Origin: Thelonectria olida
Taxonomy: Eukaryota > Ascomycota > Sordariomycetes > Hypocreales > Nectriaceae
Reading direction: 5' to 3'
NCBI GenBank assembly: GCA_020736575.1
Contig: JAGPYM010000020.1
Span: 496,001 to 560,000, forward strand
Length of the DNA: 64,000 nt
Below, one piece after another: positions 1-10,564 of the stretch. The translations under genes were made by a program, and so were the position numbers. Below the pieces are notes generated by a model. The model worked only from the letters and a program-made list of their open reading frames with translations, had not been told where the DNA came from and did not search any database. The number at the start of each line of letters is the position of its first letter. Within the stretch, counting starts at the first letter, position 1.

Positions 1-48
1 CAGTAGCACAGACTTGGTGCCTGGGAGCGTCTCCAGCATCATCACACA

Positions 49-175
49 GCGGGTTTAGCTCAGTTGGGGTATGTTCACTACAATACCATTTTCTGAGACT
101 CACAACTAACCTTCACTGACAGAGAGCGTCAGACTGAAGATCTGAAGGTCATGTGTTCGATCCACATAAACCGCA
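49..175 (+). tRNA. tRNA-Phe(GAA), copy 1, interrupted in the D loop
   Basis: Removing bases 69-122 leaves a 73-nt cloverleaf that differs from the intact copy at 271-343 by one T-loop base (TTCGATC here, TTCAATC there). The anticodon loop CTGAAGA gives GAA (Phe). The acceptor arm has a G5-A68 mismatch, shared by both copies. The A box (TAGCTCAGTTGG) ends just before the insert and the B box is intact, so Pol III could still start here; a T6 terminator lies at 184-189. The insert falls between tRNA positions 20 and 21, not at 37/38 where canonical tRNA introns lie. It is either a functional gene with an unusual intron or a pseudogene made by insertion; the sequence alone cannot decide. Confidence 0.8.
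69..122 (+). other. 54-nt spliceosomal-intron-like insert inside tRNA-Phe
   Basis: The insert begins GTATGT, has CTAAC at 106-110 and ends GACAG, with 12 nt from branch site to acceptor. Its length and signals match the mRNA introns in this window (for example GTATGT..GCTAAC..CACAG at 1994-2043). It does not lie at the tRNA-endonuclease site. Exact ends are ambiguous by a couple of bases because AG repeats at the right junction. Confidence 0.7.
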
Positions 176-183
176 CACAATTA

Positions 184-189
184 TTTTTT
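184..189 (+). terminator. Pol III T-run terminator, tRNA-Phe copy 1
   Basis: Six T residues start 8 nt after the tRNA end, a standard Pol III stop. Confidence 0.7.
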
Positions 190-270
190 GCCTGTGAGTG
201 CTAATTGTTTCCTCGACTTCCTCCGCTGGCGGACTTGGATCGTGAGAGCGGCAGCCAGCAACATCAACCA

Positions 271-277
271 GCGGGTT

Positions 278-318
<41 letters not shown>

Positions 319-343
319 ATGTGTTCAATCCACATAAACCGCA
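271..343 (+). tRNA. tRNA-Phe(GAA), copy 2, intact
   Basis: This is a 73-nt cloverleaf with no intron. It has D stem GCTC/GAGC, anticodon stem TCAGA/TCTGA with GAA in the loop, and T arm ATGTG-TTCAATC-CACAT. The acceptor pairs except for one G-A mismatch at 5-68. About 38 bp upstream (from gacttgg at 232, matching gacttgg at 11) resemble the flank of copy 1, so both copies come from a local tandem duplication of about 220 bp spacing. Confidence 0.93.
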
Positions 344-352
344 GACGATTCC

Positions 353-357
353 TTTTT
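353..357 (+). terminator. Pol III T-run terminator, tRNA-Phe copy 2
   Basis: Five T residues start 10 nt downstream of the tRNA end. Confidence 0.6.
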
Positions 358-767
358 GACGTTGGCCACGATGGTGTCGAGGTGAAGATGATTGTGTTCG
401 CTCGTTGGAGTGGAGGCTGGCTATCTCGACCCTGGCTCCACCCCACAATCGAGGAATTACTTTTGCCAGATTTATGCGTGAATTGTGACTTGCTCTCGGA
501 ACTATATAGCTTTTCTGAAGCTTCGGGATACCTCGTCTTGCTCTGTAAGTAAAACCGACTTGGAGTTGAGGTTGTTTGATGTCTCAGTCCATGGACCAAT
601 CAAGTCTCAAGGGACTCATCCTGTTTTCCACATAGGTGACTGACTACGGTTCAGTTCGCAGCTGTGAGTCAGTCTGTTTGTCCCTTACTGCGGCGTAACG
701 TAAACATTCGAATATATCATTTAATTCTTGTTTCTTCATGGTTTTGGACCAAGATACCCATCATATC
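358..767. other. Intergenic
   Basis: About 400 bp between the tRNA pair and the 3' end of the oxoprolinase-like gene. Short open frames here overlap the tRNA or lack protein-like composition. I see nothing else. Confidence 0.5.
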
Positions 768-3700
768 TTAACTCTCCATCTTCCCCCACCCCCCTCCGCC
801 AGGTGTGTTGATCTGCATCCTCTCCCCAGCCCGCAAGTTGACCACTGCCTGTGACCCAAGACTAATCCTATCCAAAACTCCCTCGTCGTTCCATCGAAGA
901 ACATAGTTCCTCCCAACACTCCCAGGCTCCCCTCCTTCCATGCCGTATGGCGGGAACACGCGACGCTCGCTGAGAATACTCGACTTCAGTGGTATTCTTG
1001 CCTCAATCTCACGAGTGATGCCGTCGCCTCCGCGCCACTTGCCACGCCCTCCAGTGCCCTTGTTGATCTCGTACCGTCGAACGATGACCTGGGTGCGCTT
1101 CTCGATTACTTCGGCGTCTGTGATGCGAGTGTTGGTGGAATGGGCGTGGGTAGCGTGCTCTCCGTTCCAGCCAGGACCGGCTCCCGTGCCTCCGCCGATG
1201 GACTCGCCATAGTTCCAACCGGGCTCAATCTCTCCCGTCTTGGGATTTCGGCCGCCCATGCCCCAGCCAAAGCTGCTCGCACAGCCCTGAAAAGCGGCAA
1301 CCACCTTGTATGCTCGTAGGATCACGTCGATGACGCGCTGGCTTGCGATGGTGCTTCCGCAGATGGCGACCGACGGCGTGGGGTTGAGAACGGAGCCCTT
1401 GGGAACGCGGATATCAATGGGTGCAAGGCAGCCCTGGTTCAATGGGATCTCCAAGTCGATTAGGCATCGAATGGTATAAATGACAGCCGAGTGAGTGATT
1501 GAGATGGGGCAGTTGATGTTGTTCCAACCCTGTGCTTCAGTTCCAGCAAAGTCGTACACTGCCGACCCTGTTTCCGGATCGATAGTAATCTTGAGCTTCA
1601 ACCGAGTTCCGCTGTCAAAGACGTCTTCAGCCTCGAGGCCATTAGGATGCTCTCTTGCAACCTTCTTCAAATACTCGCGCACGGCGACCTCGGCGTTGGC
1701 CTGGATACCCTTCATGTATCTATGCACAACGGGAAGGGTGAACTCGTCGCAGAGCTTCTGGAGCAGCGTGATGCCGCGCTGGTTGGCAGAGGTCTGCGCC
1801 TTGAGGTCGGAAATGTTGTCCTGGATCCGACGTGTGGGACTGCATCCGGGGAAGCTGCCTGCGTGGTTGAAGACTTCGCGGACTTCGTTCTCGAGAAATG
1901 TGCCGCCCCTGACAATCTTCATCGACTTTACGTTGACGCCTTCCTCCCAAAGCTCGGTCGAGTCGGGCATCATGGAGGTAATGCCCTTTCCGCCTGTGGT
2001 TCAGTTAGCACGCCCTTTTCAATCGGATCAACAATGCACATACCAATGTCGGTGTGATGGCCCCGACTAGCTGTATAAAAAGCAAGCTCGTTGCCGACAA
2101 AGACGGGAGTAACGACGGTGATGTCGGGAAGATGAGTACCACCCCACTCAGGGTGGTTCGTCATGAGAACATCGCCGGGTTGCAACTTGCCAAGCCAGTG
2201 TTTGTGCTGTGACTCGATGGCCATCTGCATGCTTCCTAGATGGATTGGAATATGGGGAGCGTTGGCGACGAGTTGTCCATCTGGCGAAAAGATGGCGCAC
2301 GAAAAGTCGAGTCGTTCCCGGATGCTCGTCGAGATTGAGGTTCGCTGGAGCGTGTTGCCCATTTGCTCTGCGATGGACATGAATCGATGTGCAAAGACTG
2401 ACAGCTGGATTGGGTTGAACTCGTCCTCGCTGGTTTCCTGCTGGGCGGTTTTGCCATATTCGACTTTCTCCATGACAACATGGTTCGAGAGGATGTAAGC
2501 GCGGAAGCGAGGCTCAACGAAAATGGTTTGCGTCTCGTCGAGGATTAGGGCAGGACCGTCAATGGACGAGCCCACGAGATCTTTAGATAGGCGGTAGGTG
2601 TTGGATGTCTTCCACTCGCCGTCAACGTAAATCGCTTGCTGCTTCTCCCCTGCCGCCGTCGTTCGGGTGGCCTTGACCTGATCGAGCTCCTTGGTAGGCG
2701 GAGTGTTGCTGGTGACAATACCGGCATTGCCAGTGCCCCTGACTTGGACCGAGTCGACGACGATTCTGCGGCCGAGGACAAAAGCAAACTCTCTCATGTG
2801 CTCTGAGATGAACGCGGAGCCGTAGTCCTCGTCTGGAGGGCGCGAGATGGACAAGTTCGTATCCGTGCCAAAGTATCGTAAGCTGAGAGACTCTTCAAAC
2901 TGGAGCGAATCCTCGCTGGCGCCTTGGGTAATTAGTTCTTCTCGCACAACTTGCCTGAGACGTTTGATGCGCTGCCGAATGAGGGGAAGATCCTCTAACT
3001 TGAAGTCGCCCGAGTATGGCTCAGAGAGTTCTTGCTGGAGCTGAGACTGAGAAATTCCGTATGCGGATAATAGTGAAGACCACTTGTGGATGAGAATGCG
3101 GTTGATGCCTAGCTTTTCTGCGATTGAGCAGGCGTGTTCTACGCTTGTAAGCTTCGTGAGTTAAGGAGAAGAAATGCATATACGTACGGCCACCAGCTCC
3201 GCCGAAGCTGACCAGGTTGTGCTTTTCAGGGGCATATCCTCTTGCTTCTGCAAACATGTTAGAGCCAGTCCGAGGATTCTTTCAGTTCACCTACCTGTTG
3301 CGTTCCTGATCGGGCGACTCATTGTTTCGTTCGCCACGTTTAAGAACCCGAGCGCTACCTCCTCGGGGCTCAGGCTCTGCGATGTTTGCGCATTGAAGTC
3401 AGCCGTGATATCTCGAAACTTCTTCTTGACAATCTCGAGGTCCAAAGGCTCATCGGTGTTCTTGCCAAAGATGGCAGGAAACGAGGACAAGTCGAGTCTG
3501 CCGAGGAAGAGATTGGCATCCGTCACCGTTAGAGGACCGCCTTTTCGATAGCTCGCCGGACCTGGGTATGCACCAGCGCTCTCGGGTCCGACGACGAGCA
3601 AACCGTTGCGAGCGAAGAGTACGGAGCCACCGCCCGCAGCGACGGTTTGGATGTTCAACATGGGCACGGTAATTGTTCGATCAGCGATGCGTGATTCTGT

Positions 3701-4824
3701 CAGGTAGTCGTATTTCCCATCGAAGCGGCACACATCGGTGCTGGTTCCGCCCATGTCAAAACCAATGAGTGCTGTGCCTTCAGTTTCATCATAGCACGAC
3801 TTGGCAATGCCCACGACACCGCCAGCAGGGCCGCTGAGAAGCGCTTCGTTGCCGCTGAACTTTTGAGATTGTCTCAGACCGCCATCTGAACACATGAACT
3901 CGACTCGCTGCGGGAGCACCTTGAAACCGGCTTCAAAGTTGTCGACGTAACGGCGGATGACGGGGTAGAGATAGGCTTCTGAACAGACGGACGTGCTTCG
4001 CCGTAGGAATTTGATGGTTGGGCTGGTTTGGCTTGACGTGGTGATGTACTTGAAGCCGACTTCCTTTGCGATGGCGGCGACGTCGTTTTCGTGGTCTGGA
4101 TAGAGGTACGAGTGCATGAATGAGATTGCCACCGATTCGTAGCCATCGCCGCGAAGGGACTGCAATTGAGAGCGAACTTGTTCGGGATTGATACGTTGCA
4201 GGACCCGAATGATCTCCCCGCTCTGGGTGCGAATGAGGTCGGGATCGACTACTTCTATGCCCTTGTTTAGGGGAAAGGGGTTGAGATCGTAGTCTTCGAC
4301 TGTGATGCGCTCGTCGACCTCAATGACACGCTGGTGCAATGCTTTTGCCTTTTCGACTTTGAGAGCGAAGATCTTGGGGCGTGTTTGGTCGCCGATGACG
4401 CAGACGTCTTTGAAGCCTGGTGAAGCATAAGCGACGGTTACTTGCGAGGCGAGTGAGGCGAGAGATACCTTTTGTTGTGACAAAGGCAAACTTTTCTCCT
4501 TTGTGCTCGAGTAGAGCGTTGGTCGCGATTGTCGTGCCAATTCTGCAGGAGGCTGCCGAGGCGGATTAGCACTTTGCGTTGGAATCTGGCTGGGGTGAAT
4601 GACACACCGACTCTTGACGCATCCAACTTCTCTGTCGAAGGGATGTTCCGCCCTTCAACTTGGCTCAGCACTCGTCTGATTGCCTCGGTAGGAGCGTCGG
4701 CATAGTTGTTGATGTCTTCGGAAAGGAGCTTGAAGATGATATCGTCATGGCCTGGAATGGTTGCAATGACATCGCAGAAGGTGCCGCCACGATCGATCGA
4801 AATGTTAATGTTGGCAGCCATCAT
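768..4824 (-). CDS. 5-oxoprolinase / hydantoinase A-B fusion-type enzyme
   Basis: Six exons: 4824-4608, 4552-4469, 4416-3295, 3247-3188, 3138-2044, 1993-768. They give 1,267 residues, the usual length for eukaryotic ATP-dependent 5-oxoprolinase (EC 3.5.2.9), which opens 5-oxoproline to glutamate in glutathione turnover. HyuA half: N-terminal SIDRGGTFCDV and RIGTTIATNALL, then the actin-like ATPase motif FDMGGTSTDV and the glycine-rich SFGGAGGQHA. HyuB half: starts near FNPIQLSVFAHRF and ends in the family-typical NTPGGGGWGK. Five introns of 47-55 nt; the 1994-2043 intron has textbook GTATGT..GCTAAC..CACAG signals. The start is one of two adjacent ATGs (4822-4824 or 4819-4821). The residues just after intron 1 (RVASCRIG) vary from the family and rest on my acceptor choice. 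A related hydantoinase or acetophenone-carboxylase-like substrate is possible. No signal peptide is seen, so it is likely cytosolic. Confidence 0.9.
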
Positions 4825-5589
4825 GAACTTGTCAAGTTGTCTTAGCGGCCGTTCTGCCGTGGGATCAATGTGTGGTGATAGGAAGAATAAATACGCATAT
4901 ATTTGTTTCGTCTCAGTCACGTCGGGCAGATGCCGCCATCAAAACTTCCCATTGAGGAAAGTATTAATAGAAGGATCAAAGATATTCTGGAATTGTGCCA
5001 ATAGCAGATGACTAAAAGTGGACGATCTAAAGCACGCAATTCTCAAGCCGGAGATAACTAGTGAATATGTTAACGCTTGACGCTGCTGTCTTCCATTTCT
5101 TATCAAAGAGGAAATGTACGCTAATCAGACTGAAAAAATTACTTGGAATGGAAACTTGAGAATTGCCTCATTTGGCCGTAGTGCCGCGATGTCATCCTTC
5201 CTGCCTTCACTTAGCGAGATGTGTGTTCACCTTCAGCTCTAACTGTGATATTCAACCACTTGAACACCCTCTCATTCCATGTCTGAATGCCCTCATTAAC
5301 CATTCCACCCTCTCACAACACCACATACGACCACAGCCCTTAGAGAATACTGGATCCCGTCTGCTCTCCGAGCGTCAAACTGAGGAGCGCTCGAGTAGTA
5401 GTTGGGTCGGTGACGACCAGCGAATGCCGAGTGTTGTATGTTGACTTTTTGCTTTGATGGGTATTTTTGCGCGTTGGATGGTCTATCGTGGAAGCGATGC
5501 AAACGTAACTCAGAAACCATGAGTTGTGGACGGAGCCTGAAAAGTTGATTCATGAGACTGATAGAGGACTGTGTCCCTTTTGAACTCTT
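4825..5589. other. Intergenic, oxoprolinase promoter side
   Basis: This holds the 5' region of the oxoprolinase gene and the 3' flank of the CorA-like gene. Short frames here lack family features. No clear TATA box found. Confidence 0.5.
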
Positions 5590-8500
5590 CTAAAATGGAA
5601 GGGTGTCTCTATTTCTATCTCTTGAATCTCCCTCCTGGTTTTGAAAAGTTAGGGAAGAACGGGGGTTCACCTCAGGCGTCCTTGCCAGCTCGTGCACGGA
5701 GCGAACAAGCGCTTTGAATGCAGTCCCGCAAAAGTGCATGGCGGGCTTAAGAACCCTTTTCCTCAGGAAGTTGGCGTTAACCAGGGCGACCAGCGTAAGC
5801 AGAAGAGCGAGGATCGCTGTGCCGAACATGCCGCCGAGCGTTGCCCCTGAAGGTGGATTGCTCATGCTGAACAAGCCCGTCGCGAAACCGATGGGCAGGA
5901 AAACGGCGGTGACATAGGTGAACAGGCGAATATCATCAGCTCCGCGGAGTTCCAAATCGCTTCGGATATCTTCCAACTTTCTCGTGAGTGACAAGTTGAA
6001 GGACTCAATTCTCGCGAGGCATCGGTTCAGCTGAAGCAGCTTGTATTTGTTCGAGGCCTGCCACTTGGATATGGTGCTTCGGTATCGTTGCTCGTCTTTC
6101 CGAGTCCATCGTGGCCTATTCGGCTTTCGCTCCTTTTCTCGATCCGACCAGGTCTCAATCTTGTGCAGATTCTTGCCGAGGTCGTCCAGTACGGCCTGGA
6201 GGATGCGTTGAACCTTGTGACAGATCATGCGTGCAGAAAGGAAAGCATCGTTGTTTTCTGCCGACAGGAGATCCAGCACATCTTCCCCGAGGGTTGACGT
6301 GGCTGACGCAGCTAAAACCCCAAGGTCGCGTGTCGTGTCGACGTTGAGGGACTGCGCCACGCATGCTGTCGCTTCTCGCAATATCTGATCTGTAGCGTCA
6401 AGCATTCTCTCCAGAATCCTGTCAAACAAAACAAGCTCCAAAACCTTGCGCTGTCTCCAATGTTGGTCCTCACGGCGAACGTCGAGTTTCTCGATTTGGC
6501 CAGGCCTGTTGATAGGGTCATACTCGACGAAATGACACGTCCAATACCGATCAAAAAGATCTCCGTCGAACCTGAAACTCGTCACCGCCCGTCGAATCCA
6601 CTTGCCGGAGGCTGGGAATTGGACCTCGTCTGCCAATGGAAAGTCGTCTTCTGCTCTCTGGTCCAAAAGCCGGTAAAAGGTCAAATGGAGCTCAGTCGCC
6701 CACTTGTTCAGGCCTGCCGTTGCGTATTCGGAGAAGTGTTTCTCGTAGTTGGCGTGACGATAAAAGAAATTGAGCAGTTCTTCTCTCTCAGATGAGGCGC
6801 GGCAGCAGATCTCTGCTGTTGTCTCATTGGCGTGGAAGAATTGCAGGAGCCTCTTCTTAGCATTTGCGGGAGTACGTTCGCCGCTCAGACAATCACGGAG
6901 CTCGGAGTTGCGGTAGATTTCAGTTACTGAACAGCCTTCAGACAGATTTTTCACGTCCTTCGTCTCTGACAAGCCAGAACCCTCTTGTTTGTAGTAGTTG
7001 TCAGAGGATGCTTTGTCCTTCTTCGCTATCCTCGAGTCCTTTGACTTATCTTTACTTTCAACGTCAACAATCATTCCCCTGATATCCTCCCGCTGAAAAT
7101 AGTCTTCGTCACCAATGGCTGGGTGAGATGTGAAGAATCCAGGTTCGTCGTAAAGCCATTCATCAGAAAGCTCTACAATGTTGGTCCCGTCGATGTAGTT
7201 GCTAATAAATGGTATGCTTGACTTTATGACGGTGGGCGTGTGGGTTTGTGAACTCCGAGAGAGTGTGTCGGCTCTCGCCTCTGGAGGCTGCTGATATTTC
7301 CACAGAATGTACGGTACTTCGAAGGTGGCAGACCAGTAGAATTCATGCATCTCTTTCCTCTTAAAAATCGCAGGCTTCTGGTTGGAGTCTAGTTGTCCTG
7401 CCAGAAGTCCGTTGGGTGAGGATGTTTGAAGCAGGACCGACTTTGCGCGTCTGTACATGTTGGCTGGCTCTACCGAATTGATGGGCTTGTTTTGAAACGT
7501 TAGGATTGCCGCCAACGCGAACTGGACGGGGTCGGCCCAGTGAGAATCGTCGTTTTCTTCGAAGTGCCTTTGACAGTCCGTTGTGTTCTCCCACTCAGCA
7601 ATCTTGTTTTGGGTGTCGACTTTGTCGAAAAGGCCAAGCTCCGCCGCATAGAAGAGTAAAGTGTCTTGGGCGCCAAGAAGGAAGTGCGTGTTTGAGAGGC
7701 TACGAGACGTTGCAAGCAGCCGCTTGTTGGTCTCCGTGTTCATAGTAGTAAACCTCCTGACGGTGCTCAGTCGGATTCTTTCCGACAGGCGCAGCAGTTC
7801 CTTCGACTCCTTTCCAGTGCCTTTCTTGGCAGGGCCTTTCCCGTCAGAATCTTCTCTGAGGCTTGCTGCCAATCTGAATGCCCACCAGACCAGTGCGTGG
7901 TCTACAAAGTAGAATCTGCCCGGCTCCGGTACCCCTTTTCTTGAACGAGAAAATAGGTGTCGAGCGTTCTTCTTTGTATTTTCGAGATTGCCCAAAAAAG
8001 ACTTAATAATACCACCAAAGGGAGTTCCATCTTCGGGGCGTTCGCAGGGGGGCTCATCTACATGCTTGTCCCAGGCCGATAGCCAACCTTCTGCAACTTT
8101 GATGATCTGGAGGGCGTTTTCGTGGCCAAGATCGTGAGGAAGCAAAGTATTACTCTTCGATTCAGTTATTACTCTGCCACTGACCCAGCGTGGAGGAGTC
8201 TCGTCCGCGTTCTTTCTCTTGTCGCCACCCCTCAGTGCCCAGTTGTCACATAACCAAAGGATATGGCCCCAACGCACATACCAGATGCGCCAGTAGGTCT
8301 CGCAAATACTGTGACTGCAAAAACCTCTCTGGCCCCCGGAAAGGCAGTCCCATCGTTTTACCTCGGTAAGTTTCTTCCCGTGTCTCTCCTCGATCTGCTT
8401 CATCGCCAGGAGCAACAAACGAAAGGCATGGCTACTTGTTGTTAGCATCAATTTCGTCATGGTTGCTAAACATGCTTCTGTTCTCGACTTACAAGCTTGC

Positions 8501-9694
8501 TTTGGTGAGAACCCGATGGTTGGCAACGTCTCCACAGGTGAGCGCAACCGGGGGGATGTCGTGCCAGGTACCTTTGTTGCGAATGGGGATGCTGCAAACC
8601 GACAAGATGTGTTCCACGTTTCTCCAGAGTATGAAGTCTAGATGCGGGTCCATGTTGAATTCCAGGGGAACAAATGACTTTTTCAGCATATTTCGGGCTT
8701 CGGAATGGTCTTTCTCGGAGACAGGGGAGCGCAGATCGTCAGGCTTGGGATCCAAAGGAAACAGCTTGAGCGTGTAGGCTATGGTAATTTCCAGCTCCCC
8801 AGCCTTCACAGCCTCCTCCCAGGAGTTTTGATCCACAATGACGTTGAACTGATCATCTTCATCTTCGACTTTAGAAGGCCGCTGAGGATAGCCACCCACA
8901 AACGCTGATATGAATAAACTCACGTTGTTGTCCAGCCCTACCGGCTTGCGTCCTTGCCAACACCCAATCACACAGTTGCGTGTGTTTGAATTCTCATTGA
9001 CCAAAATTTTTGCTCTTGAACCCTCATCATACAGCCTCTCATACAAAGAGTCATCATCCGACGAACTTTCATACAGGCTGTCGTCGTCTGAGGTAGGGTC
9101 CTCTGCCGGAGCTTCATCTGGCAGATTTTCAAACCCATCATCATTCTTCATGAAATTTAAATCAAGAATACGCATGACGAGTACAATGAAAGCTCCTGGA
9201 GGATCTTTATGGATGCTGCCTTCGTTTAGCTTGAAAGTGTACGTTTGGTAGACGGTTCCCTTGCTGACGAGGTACTGGACGCGAAAGTGAGATTTCCGGG
9301 TTTTTCTCTCGAAGCATGGCCAGCGGTTGTGGACGAACGACAACGGCGGCACCTTGCCCTCATCGGCCTGGGTATCTCTGAGCTGGAGACGACATCCACT
9401 TGTGGGCTTAACGGATGCAGAAGTGAAGCTTCTCAATCGTTCCAGTGCCCGATTGGGATAAGGATGAACATCCTCACCAAGCTCAGCGCAAAAGAAGCCC
9501 GACGGGTCCTTTGAATCTTTGCCAAAGTAACGCGTGATCTGCATTAGGTTGCCGTAAGCGTTGGCGGTAGCTGTGACGCCTTCATGTCCAAAGGAGGCGT
9601 AAGTCTTGCGATCGCGAGCCTCGTTGTTCGCGCTGGGCGGAATCGAGGTTGCGCTTGTAGCGAGCAACGTTGTTGCCTGTTCGAAGCCGGACAT
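5590..9694 (-). CDS. Large protein with C-terminal CorA-like membrane domain
   Basis: Two exons (9694-8493 and 8431-5590) join across a 61-nt GTAAGT..GCTAAC..TAG intron to give 1,347 residues. The C-terminus has two hydrophobic helices, about 1239-1255 and 1268-1288, after a long helical stretch rich in R/K/E, the layout of CorA-type Mg2+ channels. Between the helices, where CorA has the GMN selectivity motif, this protein reads FSMSNPP, so classic Mg2+ selectivity is doubtful. The N-terminal 1,200 residues match no domain I know. They contain an acidic serine-rich patch with DDDSLYE repeats (around 9030-9110) and a Cys/Trp-rich patch after the intron (CLSGGQRGFC, WYVRWGHILW). It is probably a fungal CorA-like membrane protein with a long cytosolic N-terminus. 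Function is otherwise unknown. Confidence 0.8.
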
Positions 9695-10564
9695 TTTGGA
9701 ATTTCCCGTCCGATTGAGTAAAGCCGATGAAGAAGTTTCTCGAGTGCTGCTGTGGGCTGTTTGGTCGCCGACAAGTGTCGATGAGGCCTATGTTGAGCGT
9801 GTGTCGATGAAGGCTCTGTCCCAACCACGGATTTTAACTCCCAAACAATTATCTCTACTCAGCAGCCTAAAAATATGCTAAAACCCCGCACCAGTGCTTG
9901 TACTCAATAGTCTCAAAGAGGCTTGCAGTTGCATTAGGTGTTACAAGATGAGAGCCAATTAGCACATGGTTTCAGCGCCTCGATTTTCATATTCGCCTAG
10001 GTAGGCCTAGGTAGTGAGCTAACTGCAGTCCTAGCTGACTCCAGTCCTAGCTGAAAGATCAAGACAATGATAAACAAGAAATATTATCGTGTTATCGGAC
10101 GACATTACGTAGGAGATTGCACCACCTCGGTCAAGTGGGAGTGACCTCGAGACAGGGCTGGACATTAATGCTTGAGGCGGCGCCTGGCCCCCACCGCCGT
10201 GATACCTTGGGAGGAGAGAGTTGAAGTACGGTACGAGGTGTACCAAGTAATCGAAGCTGGGTATTGCGTCTACTTTGCCATTGCTGACGCTGAATATATA
10301 AATACTCCAGGTGGACAACTTCTTGAGAGACTGCGGTTTATTTGAATAGAGGAAGCATAACCCCATGCACTCCTACTAAAGGCGCCGGGATAATTTTAAA
10401 TGTGATAACCAAACCGCTGAAGCGGCAATAGGTTCAGAGTTAGAAATATTTTATGATTTGGGTCGATTCCCTCAAGAGTCTGAGTGAACTTGGAATATTT
10501 AGGACTATCGTTCGCTCATTGACCTTCAGAATTGCAGCCGTCCACGTCTTATGTGAATAAGCCA
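9695..10564. other. Intergenic with short direct repeats
   Basis: Promoter side of the CorA-like gene and 3' flank of the carboxypeptidase. Apart from the short repeats at 9995-10054 I see no supported feature. A 111-codon minus frame (10031-10366) has no protein-like features. Confidence 0.5.
9995..10054. repeat. Short tandem direct repeats (GCCTAGGTA x2; CAGTCCTAGCTGA x2)
   Basis: GCCTAGGTA occurs at 9995-10003 and 10005-10013, followed by the 13-mer CAGTCCTAGCTGA at 10026-10038 and 10042-10054. The CCTAGG core is palindromic. Similar CCTAGGTA-type words recur elsewhere between genes (near 53130-53150, 54686 and 56200), suggesting genome-wide microsatellite-like decay rather than a specific element. 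Confidence 0.5.

Noticed and set aside
205..552. 115-codon plus frame across tRNA-Phe copy 2
   Set aside because: It reads through the tRNA and has no protein features.
1495..2070. 191-codon frame antisense to the hydantoinase B half
   Set aside because: Shadow of the conserved minus-strand exons, crossing an intron.
9995..10054. CCTAGGTA repeats as a transposon end or regulatory array
   Set aside because: Only two copies of each word, no terminal inverted repeat or target duplication; similar words are scattered elsewhere.
10031..10366. 111-codon minus frame
   Set aside because: No domain, signal or splice support, and composition like noncoding DNA.
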